From: Rhynchonema sp. JSB1_4
Taxonomy: Eukaryota > Nematoda > Chromadorea > Monhysterida > Xyalidae
Length of the DNA: 64,000 bases
Reading direction: 5' to 3'
NCBI GenBank assembly: GCA_030248065.1
Contig: JASAMV010006412.1
Location: 1-64,000 of the forward strand
The notes beneath the pieces are model-generated. The model was given only the letters and a program-made list of their open reading frames with translations. It made no database searches and had not been told where the DNA came from. The first letter of the stretch is position 1. The number at the start of each line of letters is the position of its first letter. The translations under genes and the position numbers were made by a program. Shown piece after piece: positions 11,701 through 23,045 of the stretch.

Positions 11701-14700
11701 CTGCCAGTGCCTTTTGGATCGAGTTGCGCGATTGTACCCGCGACCGAATTGACTCGCAATGGCGTTCGAATCTGATGCCTGGGTCGAATTGGTGGATGGT
11801 TTTGTGGAGTCTATATTTCACATTCTTTATATATTTAAAAATATTTACGATTTCAGTGAATTGCACAAAAGCATCTACGATTTCCAAGCCTATCAGGCAT
11901 TGCTGAACAAATATCACAACTTGTACGATAAAATCTTGGTCACCATGATTGACCCGGAGTCTAAGCGGCAAATGCAGCTGGCATATGACTATTTTGTCTA
12001 TGGTCCTCTAGATCGTGAGTTTTTTCGGCATTGTGGCCATTTTTGAAAATTTTGCGCATTTGTAATTATCGTTTCAGCTTTAACTTGCAAATATGTAAGC
12101 GACAAGAAGCATGGTGATAACATCAACTGTGATGTCAGTGACTGGGATACGTACAAGCTGATGAAGTTAGTGTTTTCACAAAAAGCTTTCTGTTATTGTA
12201 AGAGTTTGAATATTTCACGCAAGGGTTCGTCCATTTCAGAGATTATCGAAACGAACAAATGCTGGAGACGAAGGAGTACCAAGTTTACACAGCGCAAGCC
12301 ACGAGTCGCGTGAAGCAGGTAGGTTATTTGTTATCTGTTAAATTATTTCTCGACATAATTTGAATTTAATTTTGGTTTTTCCAGTTTCAAATGCGATTCT
12401 ATGATGCTCTCGCATCTATTTGTCATTTGTCATGTCACATCATGATTTTTAGATCGTATACTGGATTGTGTGCAATTCATTGTAAATTGACTGATGCATT
12501 GCAATTTATCAAGAATTTGACAAGATAAGCGGGAACCGTTCAATTTTGCACTTTTGTTGTTGTCTGATGTACACGCGCCACATATTGCGCAGTTTATGTG
12601 TATTTGTAACCTTGTAGTACAACCCCAGAACGACGCAACCTTTTATACGAACTGTGTGATACGACTGCACAGTCCGACCTTGAAATTTTTCAACTGCTGC
12701 TTGAAAATATCGCGTGTGCGCCCTGGTTTGTAAAATGCTGACGTGGACTGGCGTGTCCGTATGGGAGACAAAAACACGGAAGAACTGATTAAAGAAGTTG
12801 AAGGAACGCGATCTTTCTATGGGATGTGTAGTATCAGGGACTGTATTCAACAAGAAAGCTTTTTCAAATTGGATAATGATAATTTTTCAGGCCGGAAATC
12901 ACTCGTTCCAAAAAGTGTCTGGCAAAGCAAAGCGCACGAGTGGGACTGAGACTTATGATTACGAGGTATAAATGTGATAGAATTTCATTTTCTTATTTTG
13001 TGGGAAATCTTATTTTTTTCAAAAGTGTCCAATTGCAGGACCGCGTCCGTTCTGTGTCATCTGAATACAATTACGAAACGAATGTAACGCTGCTCACACC
13101 CACGTATCCGCTGCGAGATCGCACACATTTCTATCCGGCCGATTTTGTATTTGAAGACGAAGATTGGCCTACAAAGGTTGTCTTTTTGAATCACGCGCAT
13201 TTTACTTTATGATTTCACTTGCTTTTGTAATTCATTATCTTAGTTATAAAATTGTTGTAATTTTATAGACACTATCTTCTTAGACTGACGAAACATTTTT
13301 CAGCCGATAAGCAGCAATATTTTTGGACAAACAAACACGCCACGTATAATTATTTTGCTTTATTTTTGTCAGAGCGTGTGCGACAAAAGCGTGCTGCCAA
13401 CGAAACGTCAACTGCCACGTCTGTTCATGTCACCAACAGACAAGGGCATCGATCTCGCTGTCGCGCTCACTGAACGGATACAATTGAGCAAAGATGAACA
13501 GCATCCGCTACCGTGGTTGGTACACTGTTTTCGTCATAGTTCATTTTCATTTTTGGGTTAGAACCGTCACTACCAAACTACGCACAATCATGCTTGTACA
13601 TCGCGATTCAAACACAAAGCGCATTTGTTCACAAATGCTACATACAGTTGCAGTTTGTCCGGAAACATATATTTATTGGAAATAACGTTTTTTCGATATT
13701 GTTCGAGCCAAATTTAGGCACCGGTCAAAATGATGTATATTTGGCAGGGCTGAAAATGAAAGGTAATCCTGTTGAGAAAGTGCCAATAAAATCCCTAAAC
13801 GTGCTGGAAGACGATCGAAACAGTATGTTTCTGCAATAAAAATTGCTTGTTTCCCACAATTTTGACGTCTTTTCAAAAAAGTTCAAAACCCGCCGTGCAC
13901 TTTTTCCGGAAAATAGGTTTCCCAGGAAAAGAAATCGTTGTTCTCCACCTGCAACATAATGCCAGGTACCCACCAACATGCGATCAATCCACGTCCATTG
14001 ACGTGCAATGCTGCGATCATCTATTGGGTGTTCAGCGAGTGAAAAAATTAGCTGCAAAGGACACGTACGCCGAAACGTCGCTGACGCAAACATTGCTCAA
14101 TCTGACCGGGGCCACCACCGACACACACGCTGAGATCGGACAGAGACTGTTGACGGCGATGAAAGCGGTCGGTGAAAGGGCGTGTATCGCTTTTCTTGCC
14201 CTTTTTAGGCTCAATTTGTACCTGAGAAATGGGTTTCCATGTGGAAGTTAGTAGGCTATTTGGTACAATTTGGGCACGGAGCTCACTCAGAATTCTAGAT
14301 CCGATTTGCACCCAAGAGTTTGTAAGTATAATTGCAGAAAAAGGCACAATAGGATCGATTAACCGTGGCTTTACTTTCAGAAAGTGGCGCCTCGCTGGGT
14401 GCTACTCAATGCGGCTAGTCTGTACTGGCGTGTACAGGGTAGTCCGATGGAGGCCAGTGCTTGTTTGCGCATGGCACTCGCTGAGACGGGTGCACAACAA
14501 TACAATGATGTGGCGCTGTTGCAATTGGCGCAGGTGGGATCGGGGCGTAGTTTTCGGGCACATTGCGTGTTTTGAAAGAAGAACTCCGCGCGTCCTTGCC
14601 AAAAACAGATTGAACGTGATTAAAATGAAAATCACTCCTATTATGAGCAATGTAGTTTCAAGCAAATGGTTGCAAGGTACCTCTAAGATCCGAAATGGGG

Positions 14701-17700
14701 TGTTTTTTGTATGCATTATACTGCAAAATTGGCCAAAAAAACTAGTGCTTTTTGCATTGTGTGGCTGAAAGTTTGCCTAAAATGGCCATCATACGCTCGC
14801 GGGGCGGACAATTTTTGTCATTTCTAGGTCGAAAAATGCCCATTTTGCCTATGAAACCCATAAATTGATGGTTGGTAGGTACCTTCTGGGATATGGTGGC
14901 AAGGTACCTACCCTTCCCGCTAGCTAGGGTGGTTGCAAGGTAGAGGTAATCCACCCAGCCGCACTACACTGCTCATGGTCATATCAGTCTTATAACGTTT
15001 ATTGTGGGCTGCACGATTATCTACGATTTCGTTGAAGTGGGGTCTTTGAGAACAAAGTATTAATGATGCAGTGGTTTCTTAGATGCAGTCCACAGAACAT
15101 TTTGATCCCAGGCAATCAGGTTTTGACTTATTTGTTTTCGTTAGGTTGTGGAATTGGCTGGTGACCGAGTTGACGATTCGATAATTCTAATGCGACAGGC
15201 TGTCGACGTGGATCCTGTACAGGTTTTGTGCAGTTTCTTTTAACTTTTCTGGATTGTGTTCAGATCCCCTGTTTTATAAATCGTAGCAGCAATAGCTTTT
15301 TTCGTCATTGCAGCCTTGGGCTCATTACCTGCTCGCGCACTACCTGGTGCAGAATCGCAACTTCACCGGTGCGTTATTTCATCTGCGGCAGGTGCTACAA
15401 GTCGACCCGTTGTTTCCCGGTGCGTTGCACGTGTACAAGGCTGTGAAATGCGAGCTCAAGGTTAGTTTCGATGATTGGTTGTTGATTTTGTTGGAAACGG
15501 TTCTTGGTCAGCTTTCTGGGTTTATGGTCCGTTTTGGATTTGGTGACAAATTGCTTGACCCTTAGTGTTTCGTTTGGGTCGGTTATATTTCGCTGGCTAT
15601 GGTCTGCCGATACTGTTTCAACCAAATATAGTTTTCTTCATGTTTTTTGTTACTTACACCTATCCCGGCCGGCTCGGCGATTGCCTGTTTTGTCCCCAAT
15701 ATTTCGTTCGTCCTTTTCCTATGCCGGATTCGGTGCGTTTCAGTTTGTCCAACCGCAATCCCGTTTCGACCGCAACTCAAAGTGCAATCAGCCGGGCGCG
15801 CCCGTCGCAAACATGGGTCGGATCATCAAGAGGAATCACGATCCCAGCAAACCGCCGGAGTTCTTCTGTTTTCGGGTGATCATTTTATCGGGTTTCACGT
15901 GGTGTTCATGTTTTTCCGCTCTGTTTATATTTTTTCCGTTTCATTGTTCATGATGTTCAGTTCAGCTCAACCTGATCTTGTCGCAGGACTACCGCGGTGA
16001 CGAGCGGTGTTATCTGGAGGAACGAGTGAACCCGCTACACAAGATTGACCGTCAGGAGCCCGTCTGTGTGCCACCGCCCAAGAGTGCCGGCCTGTTGTTT
16101 CCGTTGCTCGAGACCAAACCGCACGGCGCTGCTGTTGCTGGTGTGTGGGCGTATTTCGTTGCGCTTGGGATTCCCTGATCACGGAAGATGTTCTGAGTTT
16201 GTTCTAAGTGGAGCGAGATTGTCCAAAAACATGAAAAAAATTAGGTTTCCGTCGGGTTATTGTTCGATCCATTCCATCGGGCGGTTCGTGTCAGCCGACT
16301 TGTTGCAGTAAGTCTGTGTGACTCTGATCTGAATTCTGTGCTCTAGTTTTTGTTTGAGAGAGAGAGTTTCCTTTTGAGAATATGTTCATTCGCAAGCAGT
16401 CGCTAATCCATTGATGCGGTTTTCTGACGCCATTCTTTCATGAGATTATCGAAACATTCTTGCCGTGTCATCTGAAGTGAATCTGGTTCGCACCACAGTC
16501 TACCCTCTGTGGTGACATGACGGTCCATTTTCTGTCACTGTGGGGAACGTCCACCATGTAGAGTGGTATAGTAAGTTTCCAATTTCGTTGCCTCATGCAT
16601 TCTTACAGACGCAGGAAAACTCCCGTTCGAAGTCGAAGCAGGCAACAAGCTCAATACACAGTCAACGAGCCACGCAGCTGGCTCGTGTGCGTTTCGAATG
16701 CTTCAGTCACACAAGCTGTGTGTGTCAGCTGCGTGGCTTGTTGATTGTGTGTTGAGCTTGTTGCCTGCTTCGACTTCGAACGGGAGTTTTCCTGCGTCTG
16801 TAAGAATGCATGAGGCAACGAAATTAGAAATTTACTATAATACGACGTCAATGACACATCGGGGACCAAAATAGCCTTAAAAAATACTCGCTATATACAG
16901 GGTTCCCCCACGTAGAGTGTCACTATAGACTGTGGTAGACTGTACTTGCAACTTGTGTTGTTTTCTAAAATACACTCAGTTAATTTTTTCATTCAACCCC
17001 ATTTTGTGAAGAAGCATTTTGAACTGTTTGTTTGCGTTCTCACAATAGATGTTTGCATGTGTTTTTGTAAATCAAAAATGCCACGTAATTGCCGTGATAA
17101 TCACGTCGTGTCTCTGACGAAACCTTTGAAATGTTTGCAGTTGTACTTATCGTGAGTGTTTTTTGCTTCATTTTCAAATTAAATCATATTGCAGCACCAA
17201 TTTTGCTCCATTCAACTTACGACGTTGATGTAACATTTTCCCTTTTAGGTCCCCAGCCAACCAAACTGAACGCACCCAACAAATACAAGGCTGGATTGGA
17301 TGAATCAACCACTTTGGTCGATTGGGACTATGAAGCATCAGATAAGGAGGTTCGTAGCGCAAGGCATTATGGGCGGTAACTTATTAAAAATACTCTGAGA
17401 TTATTTTTTCGAGAGTTGCGCTCTGACTGTTTCACCATGTGGTTTCACGCCATTTAATATTTATTTTTTTTGACCTGGTAGTCAGTCTAATTTACCTGAT
17501 TTTCAGGGTGGTGGCACTCATTTGAAATTGGTCGACAATTCAGCACAGGATCAACATGAGGCCACATTGGACAGCAATGAGGAGGAGCAGGCGGAGGAAG
17601 ATGAGAATGAAATTATGATAGGTTCGGATCGGATTATTTTCTCTTCTTTTCTGTTTAAATTTTTCTTTCAATGTTATATTCTCCCTGATTTGTCAAGGCG

Positions 17701-20689
17701 AGGAAGTGACACTGGACCACGACAATTCGATCGCCTGGCAGCCGGCACCCGACCAACGACCTCCACCCAGTCATACGATTGTGCACTATGTGGACAGTGA
17801 TAGGGGCAGTACAGATACTGGTAAGCAGTGTAGTTCCTGGGGTAGGGGGGTCCCCCTCGGGTACGTCTGTTCCCCCTCCATGGTACGCCTGCCCCACTGT
17901 TCCCCCTCCGGGTACGTCTGCTCCCCCAATTTTTACCTAAAATAGGCAAATTTTGGCCTAAAATAGGCATTTTTAGGCATAAAATGAGTGATTTTTAGGT
18001 CATTGTCGTCAAAAATCGCCAAAACACCCTTTTTGTGGAGATTTTTTTCCTAAAAGGGGCAAAAATGAGCCAAATTTTCGACCTCAAAAAATGACTTTTC
18101 TCCAAATTTGGGTCCTCCCCCCCAGGTGGGTACGTCTGTTCCCCCTCCGAAAAAAAGGGGGGAACCGGCTGTTCCCCCTCCGGACCAGGAACTACACTGC
18201 TGGTAAGGGCTGGATGTTTGTTGTATTCTGCATTGATGGGCGTACTTTTCGTCATCAAGGAGTGCATGACGTCACGCGGCTACCTTTTGTGCTACTTCGT
18301 TGATTCTTTTTTTGGAACATTTTTGCGTAAGAACACCTTATCTGCAGACTCGACAGTGGCGAATGATGGTGCGGAACGCGATGGTGAGGTGAACGTGATT
18401 GACAAGGGTCAGATCACATCCGCTGGCGCACGCTCGTTGTTGCATCTCGACACGACACTGCCCGAAGTTGGTCGTTTTTCTTTGGCCAATTTCTTTCAGT
18501 TTTTCGTCGTCGTTGTTGTTTTTGTCATCTGGGTCGAAATTGTTTCTTTCTAGGTGTTGCCGCGTCCGACCTCAGCCGAAGTACTGGATGGTTCGAAGTT
18601 TGTCTACACTCTTCCTTCATCCAGTGCCGAGTGCGCTAAGTTGCGCAAAGTCAGTCCAGTTGGCAATTTTCTCACCTTTTCGGTTTCATTGTGCTCCAAT
18701 TTTTCGTTTTTGCAAAACCAAAACTTAAACTCCTTTGCAGCGCATTGATCTCGATCAGCCCACTTCGACTTGGCTGTCGGTGACGGCGAAAAAGGTTAAA
18801 CTTGAGCAGCTCGTGGATTTCGTATCGCCCTTGCCAGCGAGGATCGAGAATTTGGAACCGACTTGCCCGGATGTGGAACAGAACAGTGCCTGGACGATGG
18901 ACCATTTAGCGGGCTATGCATTCAGAAATGAACTGAACCATTACAGACCTGAGCGGGGACTGAAAGATGTGAGTGTATCGCTGAGGATTTGTTGCTATTT
19001 TGTGAAAAGCAGAAGAATGTATTCTGTTTGTATTTCTTTTTTGTGGAAAAAATGACATATTTATTTTCAGGCATTCGAAAATCTCGGGAAGCGCAATGAG
19101 TCCTTTCAAGTTGTGGCCACTAGACTGGCGTTAGCTATGCAGGAATCTCAACAACACGAACATATGCAAGGTCAGAATTTTCTGTTTGGTTTATTTTTTT
19201 TTGGTTCGCGTTTGTGCGATGATGATGACGAACAACGATGATCAGCTGCCCAGCAGCGAACAAAACGATATATGCAGTTATCGGAACATTTCCAACGTTG
19301 CCGGTAACGTGACCGATTGGGCACAAAACTGAATATCGTCTTTCGTGTCATCATCAACGAATCTTGGTACAAAATATAGTGGCAGACCACATGCGTAACG
19401 TATCATCATTGCGTCGAACAGTCTGTCATTCGTTATTGCAGAAACGCAAGACGGTGGCGTGCATTGGGCACTGAGCACAGTGGCAGCACTGTACTGGCGT
19501 GTGGTCGGTGATGCACCGAATGCTATCAAATGTCTCAGACATTCGCTCAGGAACTCGCCTGAAAATATGCGGGTGCGCCTGTCTGTTTTGTTGTTTTTTT
19601 CTCAACGGTCACGTTTGATTTCTGTCCCAGATTACGCAAAACAGCTCAACAGAGATGTTGGTTGCACACTGACCATAATGTGCGTTTAAGAAACCTCTTT
19701 GATTTTCAGGCTAACCGCACTTAATCACCGTGCTATTTGTATTTATGTCAAAACATTTTCACCTGAAAATAAACCAGCAGAACAACCACGTTGCTGCAGC
19801 TCTGAAACATGCCATTTACTGCATGTTTTGTGTGTGATTCACAGGTTGACACGCCTGCTCAACGTCATTTTCTGGCTTGTCAGTTCAGAAAAATTTTTGG
19901 ATGGATTCTTATATAGTCAATGTGCGACCAGCATCTCAGCGTTTCTTTTACAAAAAACACAAAGAAATGAAGTAAACGGACATTTAATCGTCACTCATAC
20001 GAACCACTGCCATTCGCAGGATCTAGCGTTGGTGAGCCTGGCTAATGTCTACCACCAGGCAGGCATGTTACACAGTGCACTCATAGCTGGTGGCGCTGCG
20101 CTGTCGTTGTCACCCCGATTTGTCGTCATACACTTCACATTGGCTAATATATATTCGGCCATGGTGCGTTTGCTTTTGAGTCCTTTAGTTGTGACTACAT
20201 AATGTGCCTGATGGATTTTGCACTGACGATGTCTTGCTTGGTACACCACCTTGCGTCTGTGATGTGGGCAAACCGGCAAAGTTTGGCTACCCTGTTGCTG
20301 CTGGGGTATTTTTCGGAATAAGTTGTTTGTCATAGTGCATCAATCGGTGTCCAAGCATGCATTCGTGAGCGTGATAACGAGGATAACCCCAACTCTGTTA
20401 TCAATTTATCGCGACTGTGCTCTAATGGATTTTGTTGGCGCTGAGACTCGTTGCCCATTGTGCTTCTCCAGCTTAAGGCACTGTATATTATTTCGATATC
20501 TTGGCAACTATCGCATCGTATTGATTGCAGGGCAGTCTGGATCTGGCCGTGCAGTTCTACTTCTCAACGCTCAATCTACAACCGAACTTCGAGCCGGCGC
20601 GTGAGCGTATCCGCACCATATATTGCATAACTGGCAAGTTGCCAGAAGGTGTCAAGCCGCTCATTAAGGAGACCGCGACGGAATTTTGA
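2745..20689 (+). CDS. TTC17: TTC17-like tetratricopeptide repeat protein, 31 exons
   Basis: Spliced gene. Coding exons: 2745-2871, 5620-5714, 6971-7143, 7501-7621, 7705-7824, 7893-7956, 10249-10403, 10700-10884, 11857-12014, 12078-12165, 12240-12318, 12891-12965, 13039-13176, 13373-13519, 13708-13822, 13926-14167, 14381-14533, 15145-15222, 15314-15460, 15744-15875, 15966-16140, 17249-17349, 17507-17621, 17698-17820, 18348-18466, 18554-18649, 18741-18968, 19071-19170, 19442-19572, 20020-20163, 20531-20689. Phases agree throughout and give 1360 aa (vertebrate TTC17 is about 1140). Recognised family blocks: a signal peptide followed by ATHWMVTEDGRV, then PHDLVQFMRQE, WVLYNLATFFWRIMGN, LLNLANIMVATD, WVLLNAASLYWRVQGS, STWLSVTAKK, TVAALYWRVVGD and HFTLANIYSAM, i.e. 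the N-terminal block and three TPR clusters. In vertebrates TTC17 is linked to actin organisation and ciliogenesis. Least certain junctions: the exon 1/2 boundary and the 13519/13708 pair (weak acceptor). Confidence 0.9.
3578..3946. mobile_element. Diverged hAT-type MITE related to 9796-10151 (TTC17 intron 1)
   Basis: The left end CAGTGGTGTCGTG and right end CGACACGACTG mirror each other and match the 9.8 kb element. No clear target duplication. The interior holds degenerate copies of cggatacccaaaat. Confidence 0.5.
4044..5586. mobile_element. Fold-back element with arrayed GGCCCAAAAAGTACC units (TTC17 intron 1)
   Basis: Both ends are arrays of a unit of about 16-20 bp (ggcccaaaaagtacct), in opposite orientation at 4060-4220 and 5398-5580. 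Outer ends are GGTTCCGCATCC and GATACGGAACC. A 9-bp direct repeat gttttcagc at 4035-4043 and 5587-5595 may be the target duplication (Mutator-like size). The interior is non-coding. Confidence 0.7.
5811..6962. mobile_element. hAT transposon remnant with transposase tail, 8-bp TSD, inserted at a TTC17 splice acceptor
   Basis: Ends are CAGTGTTCGAACGGGATCCC and its inverse, followed inside by clustered GATCCC repeats. The flanking 8-bp duplication tcttctag is at 5803-5810 and 6963-6970. About 6455-6690, plus strand, encodes the C-terminal dimerisation region of a hAT transposase (LSWWATNDTEFPRLARL, then in another frame SSEQLFFSAADLF and KPENGETPVFLSKALPLI), so the gene is frameshifted and inactive. 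A second inverted-repeat element is nested at about 6003-6336. Confidence 0.85.
6455..6690 (+). pseudogene. hAT transposase C-terminal fragment, frameshifted
   Basis: The hAT dimerisation motif (WW..N...FP.L..L...YL) is in one frame and the continuation (SEQLF.AA..F, LKPEN, VFLSKALPLI) in a second frame, separated near 6545. No N-terminal catalytic region is present. It belongs to the element with ends at 5811 and 6962. Confidence 0.75.
8023..8438. mobile_element. hAT-type MITE, family 1, copy 2 (TTC17 intron)
   Basis: Same family as 1312-1719, in the opposite orientation. The 8-bp target duplication ctacaggg is at 8015-8022 and 8439-8446. It contains long G and C homopolymers (about 8100-8145 and 8396-8425) that are hard to sequence. 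Confidence 0.85.
8575..9080. mobile_element. Palindromic MITE, family 3, copy in TTC17 intron
   Basis: Same arms as 21587-22615, with a longer centre that contains a short GT microsatellite (about 8768-8787) and a G-rich insert near 8850-8920. Confidence 0.78.
9796..10151. mobile_element. hAT-type MITE with 8-bp TSD (TTC17 intron)
   Basis: Ends CAGTGGTGTCGTTAG and CAACACTG. The target duplication ctcgagac is at 9788-9795 and 10152-10159. Non-coding. Confidence 0.78.
10943..11815 (-). pseudogene. 5'-truncated LINE ORF (C-terminal end of a non-LTR retrotransposon), antisense in TTC17 intron
   Basis: Minus-strand open frame in the intron between exons 8 and 9 of TTC17. The protein shows the tail of a Jockey/CR1-type reverse transcriptase polyprotein: NYAAPVWKP, RIQPAQNAALRVISG, the H-L-C terminal motif CPRC..EPDTVEHLFRC, and a stop. 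The RT catalytic core (YADD) and endonuclease are absent. The frame runs a little into the antisense of exon 9, which is only a shadow. A typical 5'-truncated insertion, unusually still open over about 290 codons. Confidence 0.8.
14650..14968. repeat. Repeat-like insert in TTC17 intron
   Basis: tggttgcaaggtacctc at the left and gtggttgcaaggtagagg at the right. The outer ends caatgtagt and actacactg resemble a diverged family-1 hAT pair, but no target duplication is evident. Confidence 0.4.
16567..16839. mobile_element. Near-perfect palindromic MITE of about 270 bp (TTC17 intron)
   Basis: Arms from TATAGTAAGTTTCC to the inverse end at 16839 pair over about 120 bases each, for example cgaagtcgaagcaggcaaca on the left and its complement on the right. 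TA at both ends is consistent with a Tc1/mariner-type target. It would form a long hairpin in the pre-mRNA. Confidence 0.82.
17826..18199. mobile_element. hAT-type MITE, family 1, copy 3, at a TTC17 splice donor
   Basis: Same family and ends. The 8-bp target duplication ctggtaag is at 17818-17825 and 18200-18207. The left duplication holds the last three bases of the exon ending at 17820 and the first five of its donor site. Confidence 0.88.
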
Positions 20690-21586
20690 GAAAAAAGATT
20701 TATCGAGAATGCCATTGACTATTGCTATTTTTCTGGACATTATCCTCTGTACATACGATACAATACTTATGTTAAATTTAGCACACAGCTCCTTGGGCCC
20801 CCGCTTATTGTTTGTACTGTCTAATTATGTACTGCCTTCACTTGCCTGCGTAGATGTGATATTATTGAAAGTTTGGATTATTTTTAGTGTTTTTACTATT
20901 TTGTTGATTTTGTTGATAATTATGCCTCCCTGTACAAAATTAATGCTGCAATTTTTACCTGAAAATCTCCTGCTTTTTAAAATATTGGTCTTGCTTGCTA
21001 AAATGTTGTATTTTGCGCTGTTGTTTTACACAATGTTTTATCCTCAAGGGCAGCTTACAGTGTTACTTTGAGATTTTTGACGTTTGAAGAATGAATTACG
21101 TGAATAACATATGAATCGCGATAAGTTAGTTACTATTGGTGATGTTTCTCTGTGATTTGTGCGGTTTGCTATTGTTCGTTTCAGATTATATTGTTCATTC
21201 GGCAATAATGTTTTGGTCATGTCTTTCGTTAAAAGTGGAAGGAATAAATGTTTGGCACTGATGAGATCAGGCGTTGCGAACACAAACTGCACAACACAAC
21301 GCAGCGATATGCAGTTGTACCAATCTGAAAGTTCGTTCTATTCTAGAATGGACATGATAATGTTTGCTGCTGAATTTAATGGTGCTGATGAAAATCGAAA
21401 TAGACTTTGATCAGGTCACGAAATCTTCCCTTCATCCCAACACACGTCGAAAAGTAATCGACCCGGAACAAAGACAAGAAACATGAGTGGACTTTTTGGA
21501 AAGCTGTGGTTCGGCGCATAAAAATTGGCATTTTGGTTCGGCGCATAAAAATTGGCTTATAGTGCTGTTGTCAACTCAATCACATA
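20690..21586. other. TTC17 3' flank, possible diverged copy of 23.1-23.4 kb
   Basis: 20690-21100 is AT-rich 3' UTR-like sequence. The part 21280-21440 shares scattered blocks with 23210-23400 (for example gatcaggtcacga, gacatgata in the same order), hinting at an old local duplication. No gene is supported. Confidence 0.35.
21243..21248 (+). terminator. Candidate polyadenylation signal for TTC17-like gene
   Basis: AATAAA about 550 bases after the TTC17 stop codon. It is the first canonical hexamer I noticed downstream. Confidence 0.35.
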
Positions 21587-22615
21587 TATAGTCCGTCCAC
21601 CAGCTCATGGCACTTTGTGTTGCTGCTGGCTGGTTTGGTCCCTTCCTCCACGTTCTAATGAAAGAGAAATTGAGTGTGAGCGATTTTGCAAAAAACTAAA
21701 AGAAAATGATAAAATGTGTCGAAAACCATTGAATTCGATCAAATTTAAAATTAAATTAAATTAAAATCTATAAAACACGTCGATTTCATAAAGACAGCAA
21801 TTTAGGAGCAAAAATAATTTTTTTCGGAAACTCAATTTCTCTTTCATTAGAACGTGGAGGAAGGGAACAAGTCGGCCAGCAGCAACACAAAGTGCCATGA
21901 GCTGGTGGACGGACCAGGGGGTTGGAAAAAATTTTTTTTAAACAAGTTTTTTTTAAAAAAAATTAAAAAAAATTTTTTTTAAGGTCTGAGATTCGGGGAA
22001 ATTTTACCAAATTTGCCTAAAAAACGCGCAAAATCGCGAAAAAATACAACTTTAATTGACAAGTCACTTTTGTGACTTGGTTTGCATCACTTATCAACGG
22101 TGTTTACGTCATTCCGGTACGATCCAACAGTCTGTGCTTGATATGGACCGATGATTGCTGCTCTGTGGTATCGGACACAACAGTTTGTGGCCGAATAAGC
22201 AAGATTCACTCATAAACCACACAGAATTGAGAATATAAGCTGCAGAAATACTTGTCGGGCAGCTGAATCAGTCGTATATGACCGACCTGGTGGGGTATGA
22301 CATCGAAGTACCATGTAGGCACATGCATACTGTGTTCCATGTACCAAGGGAAGGTATAATAACATCATTTGGGGTATCTTAGGTACCAAATACATGCCCC
22401 AAAGGTGATTTTGTGAAGAAAATTTTTCGACCCTTGAGAAAAAATGACAAAAAATAACCCCCAAAAAGGCCATTCTTGGACGTTTTAGAACATTTTGTTC
22501 CCCCGAAAATTTTTAAAAAAAAAATTTTTTTTAAAAAAAAAAAATTTTTTCAAAAACCTTTTTTTTTTAAAAAAAAAAAATTTTTTTTTTGCCCAACCCT
22601 GGTGGACGGACTATA
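21587..22615. mobile_element. Palindromic MITE, family 3 (TATAGTCCGTCCACC), interrupted copy
   Basis: Arms TATAGTCCGTCCACCAGCTC and the inverse enclose a near-perfect inverted repeat with ttcctccacgttctaatgaa. A TA at each end suggests a TA target site. Split by the hAT-type element 21914-22602. Confidence 0.8.
21914..22602. mobile_element. hAT-type element (CCAGGG..CCCTGG), nested in a MITE
   Basis: Terminal CCAGGGGGTTGG and CCAACCCTGG, with A/T homopolymer arms inside. The 8-bp duplication TGGACGGA is at 21906-21913 and 22603-22610. Related over about 330 bp to 37165-37525. Non-coding. Confidence 0.85.
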
Positions 22616-22689
22616 CAATGTAACTTCTCGCGCGCTCATTTAGGGCTGCTTGAGTTGAGGACGAGAGTTGACCACCTGCGTTGACCTCT

Positions 22690-23045
22690 CTACAATTAGC
22701 CAAAATCCTACAGTCGACCTCCAGCTGTCAAGTTGACCAATGTCGGCTACCAACGTTACACGGGGACTCCTGCCGGGGAAAACCATACGGCGACTTGGGG
22801 TGTTCGCATGTCAGGTTTCCAGTCACAAGCGTTGAGTTGATGACTGTGCGAGTATTATTCGTTTGCTTGATCTACAACGAGCAGAAACAGCACAACTACT
22901 ACTTAGTGGAGGATGTTGGTACTGACCACTTAGACGTTCGGTTTGAACCACACACTACGAGTCAGTCAGCGTGTCACTGTGTGTGACTCATCATCGCAAA
23001 CGTCCATGTGCTATTCAAGAATGCACAAAAGTTTTGCTTGTGACA
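22690..23045 (+). pseudogene. Diverged, probably broken paralogue of the 27.7 kb Cys-rich sequence
   Basis: Similar in order and spacing to 27.71-28.11 kb. Shared parts are the ILQST codons at the start, the QRY/QRF block, DLGC/DMGC, the IYNE block, and a downstream stretch tgtgactcwtcatcgcaaac. The best matching parts fall in different reading frames, so the copy appears frameshifted, although an open frame of 101 codons runs through it. It lies just downstream of a MITE and upstream of the ShKT gene. Confidence 0.4.

Noticed and set aside
10943..11971. Full 342-codon minus-strand frame taken as one protein
   Set aside because: Its first 50 or so codons are antisense to a TTC17 exon. Only the part below about 11815 resembles a LINE polyprotein.
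12385..12530. Extra TTC17 exon after the ttttccag near 12378
   Set aside because: No frame with coding character, and the flanking exons (ending 12318 and starting 12891) already join in phase.
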